A stretch of DNA of 54,377 nt. Source: Spirochaetia bacterium (GTDB lineage Bacteria > Spirochaetota > Spirochaetia > Treponematales > Breznakiellaceae). Under the pieces are notes generated by a model that made no database searches, was not told the origin of the DNA, and saw nothing but the letters and a program-made list of their open reading frames with translations. Below are positions 16,395 to 25,388 of the stretch, in pieces (position 1 is the first letter of the stretch; each line of letters opens with the position of its first letter). The stretch lies in assembly GCA_026002045.1 (NCBI GenBank), contig BOAV01000006.1, forward strand, positions 1-54,377, written 5' to 3'. A program made the translations under genes and the position numbers.

Positions 16395-16958
16395 ATGGAG
16401 ATACATGTCGTGCACGACTTGGAAAAAGAGACTGCGCTAATCGAAGCAATCCTCTACCTGGAGGCGGAACCGGTTGGGGAAGCCAAACTGGTCAGCATTT
16501 CGGGGCTTGCCCGTGATGTGGTGGATACGGCGTTGGAAAACCTGGCCGCCAAATATGCCCAGGAAAATTCCGGGCTGGAACTTTCCCGCATCGGCGGGGG
16601 GATCACCATTTCCCCAAAAAAGGAATATTGGGAAAACCTCCGGGACCGCTACGGCAAGCGGAACGAATCCCGGCTTTCCCGGGCGGCCATGGAGACCCTT
16701 TCGATCATCGCCTATTCCCAGCCCATCACCCGGGCCGAAATCGAACAGATCCGGGGCGTTTCCGCGGATAACATGATCCATCTTTTGAAGGAAAAGGATC
16801 TTGTCAAAGAGGTGGGCCAAAAGGACATTCCGGGAAAACCGGCCCAGTGGGGCACTACGCGGGAATTTTTAAAACTCTTCCGCCTGGACAGTATCGCCGA
16901 CCTTCCCAAACTAAACGAACGGGAGACCGACAGGTTTGAGCTTGAAGGACAGGAATAA
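16395..16958 (+). CDS. scpB: Segregation and condensation protein B
   Basis: Winged-helix partner of ScpA in chromosome condensation. The 187-residue protein contains LIEAILYLEAEPV at the N-terminus and the hallmark ALxTLSIIAYxQPITRAEIEQIRGV region (here METLSIIAYSQPITRAEI) at about 98-115, then GRxxxPGKPAQWGTT-like GQKDIPGKPAQWGTTREFL. It overlaps the next gene by 23 bp. Confidence 0.93.
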   Translation: MEIHVVHDLEKETALIEAILYLEAEPVGEAKLVSISGLARDVVDTALENLAAKYAQENSGLELSRIGGGITISPKKEYWENLRDRYGKRNESRLSRAAMETLSIIAYSQPITRAEIEQIRGVSADNMIHLLKEKDLVKEVGQKDIPGKPAQWGTTREFLKLFRLDSIADLPKLNERETDRFELEGQE

Positions 16959-17724
16959 TGCTGACCCGGCCCGCCGGGATAGCAAACCAGGGCTGGCAGC
17001 AGCAGATGCGCCGGTACGACTCCAAGCTTACCTTGCCCATGCGGGTGTCGCATCTCGCCGGTCCTCGGAAAAGTTGATTACCGAAGGGCGGGTTGCGGTA
17101 AACGGCCGGGTCATTACGGTCCTGGGGGAGAAGGTCCTGAGCGGTGATGAGGTAAGCCTTGACGGCAAACCGGTCAAGCCGGAGGACCGGCTGCGCTATC
17201 TGGCCCTCAACAAGCCGCCTGAGTATATTTGCAGTTCCGCCGACCCGCAAAACCGGCCCCTGGCCCTGGAACTGCTCCCGGCGGAGATAAAAGAACGGCT
17301 CTACAGCGTGGGCCGCCTGGACTTTTTATCCTCCGGGCTCATACTTTTTACCAATGACGGGGAATTTGCCGCAAAAATCGGCCATCCCTCGGCGGAGATC
17401 GAGAAGGAATACCTCGTGGAGGCCACCGGGATCATCCCCGATTCGGTTCCCCAGGCCTTTGCGGAGGGCATCACCATCGACGGGGTCTATTACCGATCCC
17501 GGGAGATTGAAAAAATAGGCCGAAAGACCCTGCGGATCTGTTTGGTGGAGGGTAAAAACCGGGAAATCCGCCGGGTTTTCTCTCATTTTCACCTCCACCC
17601 CCGGAAGCTCCACCGGATACGCATCGGGCCGGTCCTGCTCGGCGGATTACCGTCCGGGGAATCAAGGGCGCTTACGGATAAAGAACTGCGTGAATTAGCA
17701 GGAATGAAAAAGAATGAAGATTAA
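16936..17724 (+). CDS. rluB: Pseudouridine synthase, RsuA/RluB family
   Basis: Isomerises specific uridines in rRNA. An S4 RNA-binding domain (about 28-75, RLQAYLAHAGVASRRSSEKLI) precedes the catalytic domain with YSVGRLDFLSSGLILFTNDG, where the aspartate is the catalytic residue, and EGKNREIRRVF near the end. RluB is preferred over RsuA by neighbourhood with scpAB. The start is uncertain: no ATG is available near the S4 domain, and TTG at 16936 or 16942 must be used, overlapping scpB. Confidence 0.85.
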   Translation: MSLKDRNNADPARRDSKPGLAAADAPVRLQAYLAHAGVASRRSSEKLITEGRVAVNGRVITVLGEKVLSGDEVSLDGKPVKPEDRLRYLALNKPPEYICSSADPQNRPLALELLPAEIKERLYSVGRLDFLSSGLILFTNDGEFAAKIGHPSAEIEKEYLVEATGIIPDSVPQAFAEGITIDGVYYRSREIEKIGRKTLRICLVEGKNREIRRVFSHFHLHPRKLHRIRIGPVLLGGLPSGESRALTDKELRELAGMKKNED

Positions 17725-17844
17725 CCACAGAGAGCACAGAGTTTACACAGAGGACACAGAGAAGAGAAAATTATTTTTAATCTTTCTCTGTGCCCTCTGT
17801 GTTCTTCCCTCTGTGTCCTGGAACCTTCGGTTCCTTGTGGTTAA
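17721..17844. repeat. Long imperfect inverted repeat of CACAGAG units
   Basis: The left half (from TTAACCACAGAG at 17721) has repeated CACAGAG/ACACAGAGG units. The right half mirrors it with CTCTGTG units and ends TTGTGGTTAA at 17844. It includes the stop codon of the preceding gene. A small perfect hairpin GGAACC-TTC-GGTTCC (17820-17834) interrupts the right arm. The same family occurs at 52742-52849. Confidence 0.85.
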
Positions 17845-17878
17845 TTCTTCCTCTTCATTTCTTAATTAAGGAGTTTTC

Positions 17879-20281
17879 ATGGTAATCGCCATCGACGGTC
17901 CTGCGGGGTCCGGAAAAAGCACCATAGCGCGCCTCCTGGCCGAAAAATTGAAGCTTCCCTCCGGGAAGCCCGTCACCTATATCAACTCAGGCAGCCTCTA
18001 CCGCGCAATCGCCTTGGGCTGTATCAGGCGGCATATCGGCTTTGATGAAAGCGATAAGGCTCTGGAATACGCCAAGACTGCGGCCATCGAATACCGTAAC
18101 GGGAATGTCTTTCTGGACGGGGAGGACGTGTCCGATGCCCTTCATACGGACGAAATTGATAAATTTACCGCTCCCCTTTCCGCCATCGTACCCATCCGGC
18201 ATGTGGTAAACGATCTTATCCGTAAAATCGCCGCCAATATTGACGCGGTGGTGGAGGGGAGGGACATCACCACCGTGGTGTTCCCCAATGCGGAACACCG
18301 GTTCTACCTGGACGCCTCGGTGGAATCCCGTGCGCAGCGGCGGCACGGGCAGGGAGTATCGGAGCTCAGCCTGGAAGAAATCCGCAGAACTATCCAGGAA
18401 CGGGATGAAATCGACAAAAACAAAGCTGAAGGAAGCCTTAAAATCGCCCCCGGGGTGGAGTATTTGGACACATCGGACTTGACCTTAAACCAAGTTTATG
18501 ACAAATTGATAGAAAGAATAAAGATAGAAGGAACGATCAACATGGCCCAGATGGAAGTGGATTCGGACACTAGTCCGCAGGATGAATCAGACGGAGGCAA
18601 ATCCGCCGGCAACATCCAGACGCAATTACAGGAAGAGTACCTCAAATCCCTTGAACAGCTTGAAGAAGGGCAGCTTGTGGATGGTGTTGTCATCCAGGTT
18701 ACCCAGGATCAGGTGTTCATCGATGTGGGCTACAAGTCCGAGGGAAAAATTCCCATTGAGGAATTTACCGAAATCCCCAAAGTGGGGGATGCGGTATCGG
18801 TAATTCTCGTCGCCAAGGAAAACAAACACGGGGAAGTGATCGTTTCCAAGCAGAAAGCCGATGTCAAGGTTTTCTGGAAGAACCTCCGGCAGGCCTTTCA
18901 GGATCATGCCGTGGTGGAAGGAACCATCGAAAAGCTCGTCAAAGGCGGTTTTGATGTCAATATGGGTTCCGGCGGGCGGGCCTTCCTTCCCATCAGCCAG
19001 TCTGACGCCCAAAAAGTGGACAAGCCGGAAAAATTCCTTGGGATGAAGGCCCAGTTCTATGTGGAGCGGCTCTATTCTGACGGTAAAGTCAACATTGTGG
19101 TGAACCGCCGCAAATTTTTGGAAGAAGAAATTGAACGGAAACGGAATGATTTCTTTGAACATACCCCGATCGGTTCCGATGTGGATGGGGTTGTAAAGAG
19201 CTTTACCTCATTTGGGGCCTTTATCGACCTCGGGGGCTTTGACGGCCTCCTCCACATCAACGACATGAGCTGGGGCCACGTGACCCGGCCCAAGGACTTT
19301 GTCAAAAAGGGCCAGGAGATCCACCTCAAGGTTATCCGCATCGACCAGAAAGAAAAACGGATCAACCTCTCCCTTAAGCACTTCTCCGACGATCCCTGGG
19401 TACACTTTGAGGACAAGTACCATGTGAACGATATCGTCAAGGGCAAGGTCACCAAGCTCACCGATTTCGGCGCCTTTATTGAGCTGGAAGAGGGGATCGA
19501 AGGGCTGGCCCATATTTCCGAATTCTCCTGGGTCAAGAAAATCCAGAAACCCGAGGACATGGTTCACAACGGTGACGAAGTGGAGTGCATGATCCTGGGT
19601 TACGATCTCCAGGCGGGGAGGGTGTCCCTGGGACTCAAACAGGTCACCGCCAATCCCTGGGCTGAAATCGAGGAAAAGTACCCTGTGGGTACCCGGCTTA
19701 CCCGGAAGGTGGTCAAAGTCACCAACGCCGGGGCCTTTATCTACCTGGAAGAGGGGATCGACGGGTTCCTCCATGCGGATGATATTTCCTGGACCAAGAA
19801 GATAAAGCACCCTGGCAGCGAGCTCGCAGTTGATCAGGAAATTGAAATCATGGTCATTGCGGTCGAGAAGGAAAACCGGAGCATCCGGTTGGGTATCAAG
19901 CAGCTTTCCGAAGATCCCTGGCAGAGCTTTGCGGATACCTACAAACCGGGAACCCAGGTGGAAGGGGAAGTCTCCTCCATTACCGACTTCGGGATTTTTG
20001 TGCGGGTTCCGGGGGGCATCGAAGGGCTTATCCACAAGTCGAACCTGACGGAAAACCGGGAAGATGATCCCGATGAGGCTCTTAAAAAGTACCATGTCGG
20101 GGACAAGATCAAGGCGGTTGTCCTGGAAATACAGGGCGACAAGCAGAAGGTGGCCTTTTCCATCCGGGACTACCAGAAGAAGGTACAGCGGGAAGAAATT
20201 TCCCAGTACATGGCGGCGGAGGAATCCGATGGTTCAACCTTCACCCTGGGAGATTTTTTAAAGTCCAAGGGCACTGACTAA
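17879..20281 (+). CDS. cmk-rpsA: Cytidylate kinase-ribosomal protein S1 fusion
   Basis: An 800-residue bifunctional protein, the arrangement known from treponemes. Residues 1 to about 220 are CMP kinase: Walker A GPAGSGKST (7-15), NSGSLYRA, EGRDITTVVFP, and RRHGQ-type lid. From about 250 six S1 RNA-binding domains follow, beginning at LVDGVVIQV, VVEGTIEKL, VDGVVKSF, VKGKVTKL, TRKVVKV and VEGEVSS. The junction has an internal ATG at 18542 with its own AGAAGGA. Residues 25-31 (KLPSGKP) come from a 17-bp hairpin not found in typical kinases. RBS AAGGAG precedes the first ATG. Confidence 0.95.
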   Translation: MVIAIDGPAGSGKSTIARLLAEKLKLPSGKPVTYINSGSLYRAIALGCIRRHIGFDESDKALEYAKTAAIEYRNGNVFLDGEDVSDALHTDEIDKFTAPLSAIVPIRHVVNDLIRKIAANIDAVVEGRDITTVVFPNAEHRFYLDASVESRAQRRHGQGVSELSLEEIRRTIQERDEIDKNKAEGSLKIAPGVEYLDTSDLTLNQVYDKLIERIKIEGTINMAQMEVDSDTSPQDESDGGKSAGNIQTQLQEEYLKSLEQLEEGQLVDGVVIQVTQDQVFIDVGYKSEGKIPIEEFTEIPKVGDAVSVILVAKENKHGEVIVSKQKADVKVFWKNLRQAFQDHAVVEGTIEKLVKGGFDVNMGSGGRAFLPISQSDAQKVDKPEKFLGMKAQFYVERLYSDGKVNIVVNRRKFLEEEIERKRNDFFEHTPIGSDVDGVVKSFTSFGAFIDLGGFDGLLHINDMSWGHVTRPKDFVKKGQEIHLKVIRIDQKEKRINLSLKHFSDDPWVHFEDKYHVNDIVKGKVTKLTDFGAFIELEEGIEGLAHISEFSWVKKIQKPEDMVHNGDEVECMILGYDLQAGRVSLGLKQVTANPWAEIEEKYPVGTRLTRKVVKVTNAGAFIYLEEGIDGFLHADDISWTKKIKHPGSELAVDQEIEIMVIAVEKENRSIRLGIKQLSEDPWQSFADTYKPGTQVEGEVSSITDFGIFVRVPGGIEGLIHKSNLTENREDDPDEALKKYHVGDKIKAVVLEIQGDKQKVAFSIRDYQKKVQREEISQYMAAEESDGSTFTLGDFLKSKGTD
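18526..18544 (+). promoter_or_regulatory. Internal ribosome-binding site and start at the cmk/S1 junction
   Basis: AGAAGGA (18526-18532), nine bases, then an in-frame ATG (18542-18544) at codon 222, exactly between the kinase and S1 parts. It could direct synthesis of a free 579-residue S1 protein. Confidence 0.5.
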
Positions 20282-20295
20282 CAGACCGCATTTGT

Positions 20296-21276
20296 ATGCC
20301 GTCACAAACCGACGTCCAAAAATTGAATACCCATTATCATACCCTGGTGGCAAAGAGCCCGGTCATTTTGGAAAAGCTTGAGATCGTCGATAAGATAGCC
20401 AAGACCGATTCCTCGGTGCTTATCCTGGGAGAAAGCGGGGTAGGGAAGGAGCTCTTTGCCGAGCAGATACACCTCCGCAGCCCCCGCGCCAAAAAGCCCT
20501 TTATCCGGGTAAACTGCGCCGCCATACCCGAGGGGCTCCTGGAAAGTGAACTCTTCGGTCATGTGAAGGGGGCCTTTACCAGCGCCGTGGCAAACCGTCA
20601 GGGCCGTTTTGAACTGGCCAACGGCGGGACCATATTTTTGGACGAAATTGCCGATATCCCCCTGCCGCTTCAGGCCAAGCTGCTCCGGGTTATCCAGAAA
20701 AAAACCTTTGAAAAGGTGGGTTCCGATATTTCCATTACCGTTAATGTGCGGATTCTGGCGGCCACTAATAAGGATATTGAAACCCTGGTGGAAAAGGGTG
20801 AGTTCAGGAACGATCTGTACTACCGCCTCAATGTGCTCCCCATATATGTCCCGCCGCTCCGGCAGCGGCAAGAGGATATTCCCGAACTGGCGCATTTCTT
20901 CCTGAAAAAATTCATGGCGGAGACCAAAAAACAAATTGAAGGTTTTTCCAACGAAGCCATGGAGACCATGCTTTCCTATTCCTGGCCGGGAAATATCAGG
21001 GAACTTGAAAACTGCGTCGAGCGGGCCTGTGTTATCGGAAAGAAACCCTGGATACAGCGGGAGGATCTCTTTTTAAAGATCACAGCCTCCTCGGAGCAGG
21101 ATGAGGGGAACCGGAACTTAAAAACCGCCATCAACACCTTCAAGGCTCATTTTATACGGAAAGTTTTGGAAGAAAACAACTGGAACCAGACGGAATCAGC
21201 AAAGGCCCTGGATATACAGAGGACCTACCTCTCCAGGCTAATCAAAGAATTGAATATCATCAATACCAAGGAGTAA
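20296..21276 (+). CDS. Sigma-54-type AAA+ transcriptional activator without sensor domain
   Basis: A 326-residue enhancer-binding protein of PspF layout: only about 20 residues precede the AAA+ domain. Walker A GESGVGKE (45-52), Walker B GTIFLDE (111-117), arginine finger region DLYYRLNVL, WPGNIRELENCVERA, then a Fis-type HTH (NWNQTESAKALDIQRTYLSRLIKEL). The sigma-54 contact loop reads GAFTSA (92-97), not the usual GAFTGA. No Shine-Dalgarno is visible; it lies 14 bp after cmk-rpsA and 2 bp before the next gene. Lack of a sensor implies control by a partner protein or by expression. Confidence 0.85.
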   Translation: MPSQTDVQKLNTHYHTLVAKSPVILEKLEIVDKIAKTDSSVLILGESGVGKELFAEQIHLRSPRAKKPFIRVNCAAIPEGLLESELFGHVKGAFTSAVANRQGRFELANGGTIFLDEIADIPLPLQAKLLRVIQKKTFEKVGSDISITVNVRILAATNKDIETLVEKGEFRNDLYYRLNVLPIYVPPLRQRQEDIPELAHFFLKKFMAETKKQIEGFSNEAMETMLSYSWPGNIRELENCVERACVIGKKPWIQREDLFLKITASSEQDEGNRNLKTAINTFKAHFIRKVLEENNWNQTESAKALDIQRTYLSRLIKELNIINTKE

Positions 21277-21278
21277 TT

Positions 21279-21974
21279 ATGTCGGGCAATGAGAAAATCG
21301 AAGAGAAGATTAATGAAAAAGTGAGCCTGGGTGAGGGGATCAACAATTTTATCCAGAAGAACCGGAAGGGGATACTTGTTTGTTTCGGCGTCATTGTGGT
21401 GCTGCTTGCCGGTTTCATCGGGGGACTTGCCATACGGGATGCGGTCCGGGACAAGACCATAAGCAGGGTAGAGGAATTCAACACCCGTTACGAAGAGCTG
21501 CGCTGGGATATCAGCGAGGGGGAAAAGGCCGAAGAAGTTACCGCCCTGCTTGATGATCTGGCCGCCTTTGCGGAAAAAACTTCCGGCTATGCCGGTGGGC
21601 GGGCATGGGCGATCATAGCGGGAATCCGGGGGGACAAAAAAGAATGGCCCCAAGCGGAACAGGCATGGTCCAGCGCGGCAAAGGCGGCTTCTAAAACCTA
21701 CCTTGCCCCGGTTGCCCTTTTTAACGCAGCCGCTGCCGCAGAAGAGCAGGGGAACACCGAAGATGCCATCAGGCTCTATACCGAATGTCTTGCACGTGCG
21801 GATATCTTCCCGGCGGCAGCCAGGGCTCAATTTTCCATCGGCCGCCTCCGGGAATCCCAAAGTAATTCGGCTGCGGCCCTTGAAGCATACCGGGCGCTGG
21901 TCAGCAAATGGCCCAAGGATCCTGTCTGGACAAGCCTTGCGCAAAACCGGATCATTGCATTACAATTAAATTAA
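21279..21974 (+). CDS. Single-pass membrane TPR protein (YfgM-like)
   Basis: A 231-residue protein with a short charged N-terminus, one membrane segment (about 31-52) and a periplasmic TPR region: YLAPVALFNAAAAAEEQGNTEDAIRLYTECLA and ARAQFSIGRLRESQSNSAAALEAYRALV. The layout matches YfgM-type ancillary proteins of the Sec translocon, but such similarity is generic. AAGGAG is well placed before the ATG. The stop overlaps the next start (TAATG). Confidence 0.75.
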   Translation: MSGNEKIEEKINEKVSLGEGINNFIQKNRKGILVCFGVIVVLLAGFIGGLAIRDAVRDKTISRVEEFNTRYEELRWDISEGEKAEEVTALLDDLAAFAEKTSGYAGGRAWAIIAGIRGDKKEWPQAEQAWSSAAKAASKTYLAPVALFNAAAAAEEQGNTEDAIRLYTECLARADIFPAAARAQFSIGRLRESQSNSAAALEAYRALVSKWPKDPVWTSLAQNRIIALQLN

Positions 21975-22765
21975 TGATGAAACCAACGAATCGGTTAAAG
22001 TCCTTTGTTTTTAAATTTTGTCTCCTTCTTTTTGCCGCAGGGGTATTCCTTTCCTGCGGGATTGATGAGTACCAGTATCTCCCTGCGGTTCCGGTGGGAA
22101 ATATTACGGTTCAGTTCAATAACCAGGCTACCATATGGTTGGAGAGTCTCGAGTCATCCGTCCGCACCTATTTTACCCATTATACCATCTTTTATCGTAT
22201 CTATATCAGTGATTTTCCAGAATCGGGTACCATTCAGACCACGGACCTAAACAAAATAAATTCAACCCTGGCTTCGGACTATCGAACCATTGAGCCCAAG
22301 ACAACAAGCAGTAAGACCACCCCCGAAACCAGCACCATCAGTTCGCTGTTCAGGAATTATCAGACCCTTAGCTATGAACAGGGTTCTGTAGAAACTGATG
22401 TGATAAATTCCCCTAATCGCAATAAATTGGTCATTGATTTTCCTCAAACACCGGGCAGCATACCGTACCTTACCATTGATGACGGTTCGCCCTGGCGCCT
22501 GTACCGTTCCACCAGCAACGGCAACGGATCATTCAGCCCGGTTCCGGATCGATATTTTCGCAATACCGATGGGATCAATAATAGTGACAACGCCATTCCT
22601 GCCAAAAATGGAGATGTGGCAAACAAAACCGGCATTACCGGCGACCGGTATACATACGTAGCCATGTATATTGTATCAACCGGCATCGACACAGCAGCCT
22701 ATACGCCAATCTACAGCATCCCAACCTTTATCGGGATTTTCCGCCTTCCTGACCACTCAAATTAA
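21974..22765 (+). CDS. Lipoprotein of unknown function
   Basis: A 263-residue predicted lipoprotein. Start at 21974 (or the next codon, 21977) overlaps the preceding stop and gives a good signal peptide FVFKFCLLLFAAGVFLSC with the lipidated cysteine at C28. The mature part is Ser/Thr/Asn/Tyr-rich and beta-like, with no recognised domain. Typical of fast-evolving spirochaete surface or periplasmic lipoproteins. It ends the plus-strand run; the next 151 bp to the convergent gene hold no other feature I can support. Confidence 0.7.
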   Translation: MMKPTNRLKSFVFKFCLLLFAAGVFLSCGIDEYQYLPAVPVGNITVQFNNQATIWLESLESSVRTYFTHYTIFYRIYISDFPESGTIQTTDLNKINSTLASDYRTIEPKTTSSKTTPETSTISSLFRNYQTLSYEQGSVETDVINSPNRNKLVIDFPQTPGSIPYLTIDDGSPWRLYRSTSNGNGSFSPVPDRYFRNTDGINNSDNAIPAKNGDVANKTGITGDRYTYVAMYIVSTGIDTAAYTPIYSIPTFIGIFRLPDHSN

Positions 22766-22916
22766 TTAGCCATTTTAAAACAAGAGTAGGGCCAATCTTG
22801 CCTCCTCTAATAAACCTGCATTAGTTACTATTCATAATGTATATTCTGTCTGCTTTGTTATATATCATAAACGCTGGAACGGATGATAAGTTCTGTATTA
22901 ACTTCGATATTTATGG

Positions 22917-25361
22917 TTAAGGAGAAGATTCAATTAAGGTGGTTCTTATCCCCTGACCCCCTTGTCCGCCTGTTTCAGGGTAAAGTTTCTTGAAGGCTTC
23001 GAAATACGGAACCCCTTTGGCGGGATCATCCTGATTTTTCGCCAGCACCCCCAGGCGCTTCATGCCGTAAAGGGAGCCTTCTTTTTCTATATGGTCCAGG
23101 CGGTATTTTTTTTCATCTTCAAAGGAAACAGCCTCCGCGCTGTCTGCCCGGGGTCCATAAACCCCGCCCCAGAGCAAGGCTGAGAGGGAATACTTTTTTG
23201 TCCCCGAAGGCACCAGGAAATTCATCGCTTCATGGATGATAATACCCTCGGGCAAAACCTTGTTCATCCGCGCCATAAATTCTTCGCCATTAAGGAAGCA
23301 TTGGGTTTCTATGGCTGCGATTTCACCATCCGCCGCGATCCCCATGGCAAGAGGAGAAGCTATCTCAAGATGCGGCAAGGGGTTAAAGCCCCCGGTGTAT
23401 GAGACGGGAATTTCCGCCCTGACCATGGCCATGGATAACATTTCAATAAGGGTCAGGTGCGAATAAAAGAGGCCGAGGCCGCTTTTGGAAAAAGAAAAAA
23501 TGATCTTATATGTGGAAGGATTTTTGGCTGCCGACGAGGGGTTTTCTTGAATTTTTTCGCTTATCGGATAAAGCAAATCATCATCATGTATGATATTATG
23601 CACAATTTTATTATTCCCACCGCAAATTCCGCAGGGATGTGTGCATTTTTCAATACAGGGCAAAGTAAATTCTGCGGACTTGGATTTCCCTGCTTCGTTT
23701 TCAAGATAATGAGACCCCGTGCCGGGTTTGATGCAATCCCAGGGCAGATCCTGAATTTTGGGCCCCATAATTTCTGAAACATAATCGCCGTAAATTTCAA
23801 AAATTTCCTTCCAGGCGTCCCTTTTAAAAAATTCAGTCCAAGCGTCAAGACGGCAGCCTTTTTTCCAGGCTTCTTCAATGAGAGCGCCTGAGCGGGTATC
23901 GCCCCGGGAAATAAGCCCCTCGATAACGGAAACAAAGGGATCCTGGACCCCGACCTTATGCCCGCGGCTTTTTAATTTTTCCCTGATAAATTTAAGCTTT
24001 TTACCGGCCGTTTCTTCATCAAGCTGGCCGGCCCGTTGATACGGCGTATGGGGCTTTGGGACAAAGGTTCCCACATTCACGTTGAAGTTCATATTGGTTT
24101 CTTTGGCTGCCCGGAGGATAAAATCGACGATGGCCTCCTCTTCATTTAATTCTTCCAGGGGAAGACCTATCATGAAATAAAACTTGACCCCCCGCCAGCC
24201 CTGCTTTTTTGCTTCCCTGATTATGGAGACCACGCTCTGAAGGGATACTTCTTTGTTGATGGCATGCTGCCAGAATTCTTCGGGGGTCTCCACCGCAAAG
24301 GTAAGGCCGCTTCTCCGCACCTCGGATATTTTTTCGAGCAGGGGCAGGGAGAAGGTGGAAACCTTGAGGCTGGGAAGCTGGAATGAAATGTGCCGGGAAC
24401 CAAAGGCAGTGTTAAGGGATTCCACCAGGGAATCAATGTGGGAATAATCGCCGCTGGAAAGGGATGAAAGACTGATCTCCCGGTAGCCGCCAATTTTTAT
24501 AAAATCGGAAACTTCGGCTTTGATTGTTTCGGCGCTTTTCTGCCGCATGGGCCGGTACCAGTAGCCGGCATGGCAGAAACGGCAGCCGTTGGGACAGCCC
24601 CGCATGATCTCCACCGCGCCGTGGTGCTGGACCACCTTCATGCTGGGGACCGGGAAAACGGCGGCTGCGGGGCTCCGGTCCGCAAAATTTGTATCAATAG
24701 CCCGGACGGCACTTTCCTTGCCCGTAACCCACACCGAAGGATGGCTTGCGATATGTGCCAGAAGCTCCGCTCTGGTCTGCCCGGCCCTTTTCCGGTCCCG
24801 CAGTTCCTCTGTTAGTTTAAAAAAACCGGCCTCAGCCTCCCCTATCCAGAAGGCGTCGATAAAGGGGGCATACGGCAGGGGGTTGGAAACACAGGGCCCG
24901 CCCATAATCACGACAGGGTAATCCCCCTCCCCTGCTCCTCCCATCCGGTCTGACGCATGGATGGGGATACCGGCGCTGTCCAGGATGCTCAGAACTGAGG
25001 TAATCCCCAATTCATAGCCCAGGGTAAAAAGCAGAAGGTCGAGGTTTCCCAGGGGAATTCCCGTATCAAGGCCGTAAAGCGGAAGGTCCCTGGAGCGGAG
25101 GAGCGCCTCAAAATCCGGGGCAGGGGCAAAGACCCGGTCACAGGATATGCCAAAAATGGCGTTAAGCCGGTTATAGAGGATACGCATGGCCTGGTTTGAC
25201 ATACCGATTTCGTAAAGGTCGGGGAAGGCGATTGCGGTCTGAAAATCAGCATCCCGTTTTGCAAGACGGCCGTACTCGCCCCCGGTATAGCGGCCCGGCT
25301 TTTCCACTCCTAGCAAAAACCGCCCCAGATCCTTTTCAACATTTATATAGTTAATTGCCAA
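22917..25361 (-). CDS. Radical SAM protein fused to a DUF2344 domain
   Basis: An 814-residue fusion. Residues 1-600 match the uncharacterised radical SAM family TIGR03960, with a B12-binding-like N-terminal region (GGPCVSN, FWIGEAE) and the 4Fe-4S motif RGCPNGCRFC (C256, C260, C263). A Cys-rich CIEKCTHPCGICGGN follows near 570-590. The C-terminal part (from about 625) is DUF2344/TIGR03936 (FSKSGLGLFYSHLTLIEML). Its function is unknown; tRNA or ribosome modification has been suggested for relatives. It is the last gene of the cell-shape operon after rodA. Confidence 0.88.
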   Translation of the reverse strand: MAINYINVEKDLGRFLLGVEKPGRYTGGEYGRLAKRDADFQTAIAFPDLYEIGMSNQAMRILYNRLNAIFGISCDRVFAPAPDFEALLRSRDLPLYGLDTGIPLGNLDLLLFTLGYELGITSVLSILDSAGIPIHASDRMGGAGEGDYPVVIMGGPCVSNPLPYAPFIDAFWIGEAEAGFFKLTEELRDRKRAGQTRAELLAHIASHPSVWVTGKESAVRAIDTNFADRSPAAAVFPVPSMKVVQHHGAVEIMRGCPNGCRFCHAGYWYRPMRQKSAETIKAEVSDFIKIGGYREISLSSLSSGDYSHIDSLVESLNTAFGSRHISFQLPSLKVSTFSLPLLEKISEVRRSGLTFAVETPEEFWQHAINKEVSLQSVVSIIREAKKQGWRGVKFYFMIGLPLEELNEEEAIVDFILRAAKETNMNFNVNVGTFVPKPHTPYQRAGQLDEETAGKKLKFIREKLKSRGHKVGVQDPFVSVIEGLISRGDTRSGALIEEAWKKGCRLDAWTEFFKRDAWKEIFEIYGDYVSEIMGPKIQDLPWDCIKPGTGSHYLENEAGKSKSAEFTLPCIEKCTHPCGICGGNNKIVHNIIHDDDLLYPISEKIQENPSSAAKNPSTYKIIFSFSKSGLGLFYSHLTLIEMLSMAMVRAEIPVSYTGGFNPLPHLEIASPLAMGIAADGEIAAIETQCFLNGEEFMARMNKVLPEGIIIHEAMNFLVPSGTKKYSLSALLWGGVYGPRADSAEAVSFEDEKKYRLDHIEKEGSLYGMKRLGVLAKNQDDPAKGVPYFEAFKKLYPETGGQGGQGIRTTLIESSP

Positions 25362-25388
25362 GTATTGCTCCGTTCAGAGAAGGATATC

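Noticed and set aside
22766..22916. Possible terminator between the lipoprotein and the radical SAM gene
   Set aside because: The only stem (around AGAGTAGGGC/GCCTCCTCT) has mismatches and no T-run.
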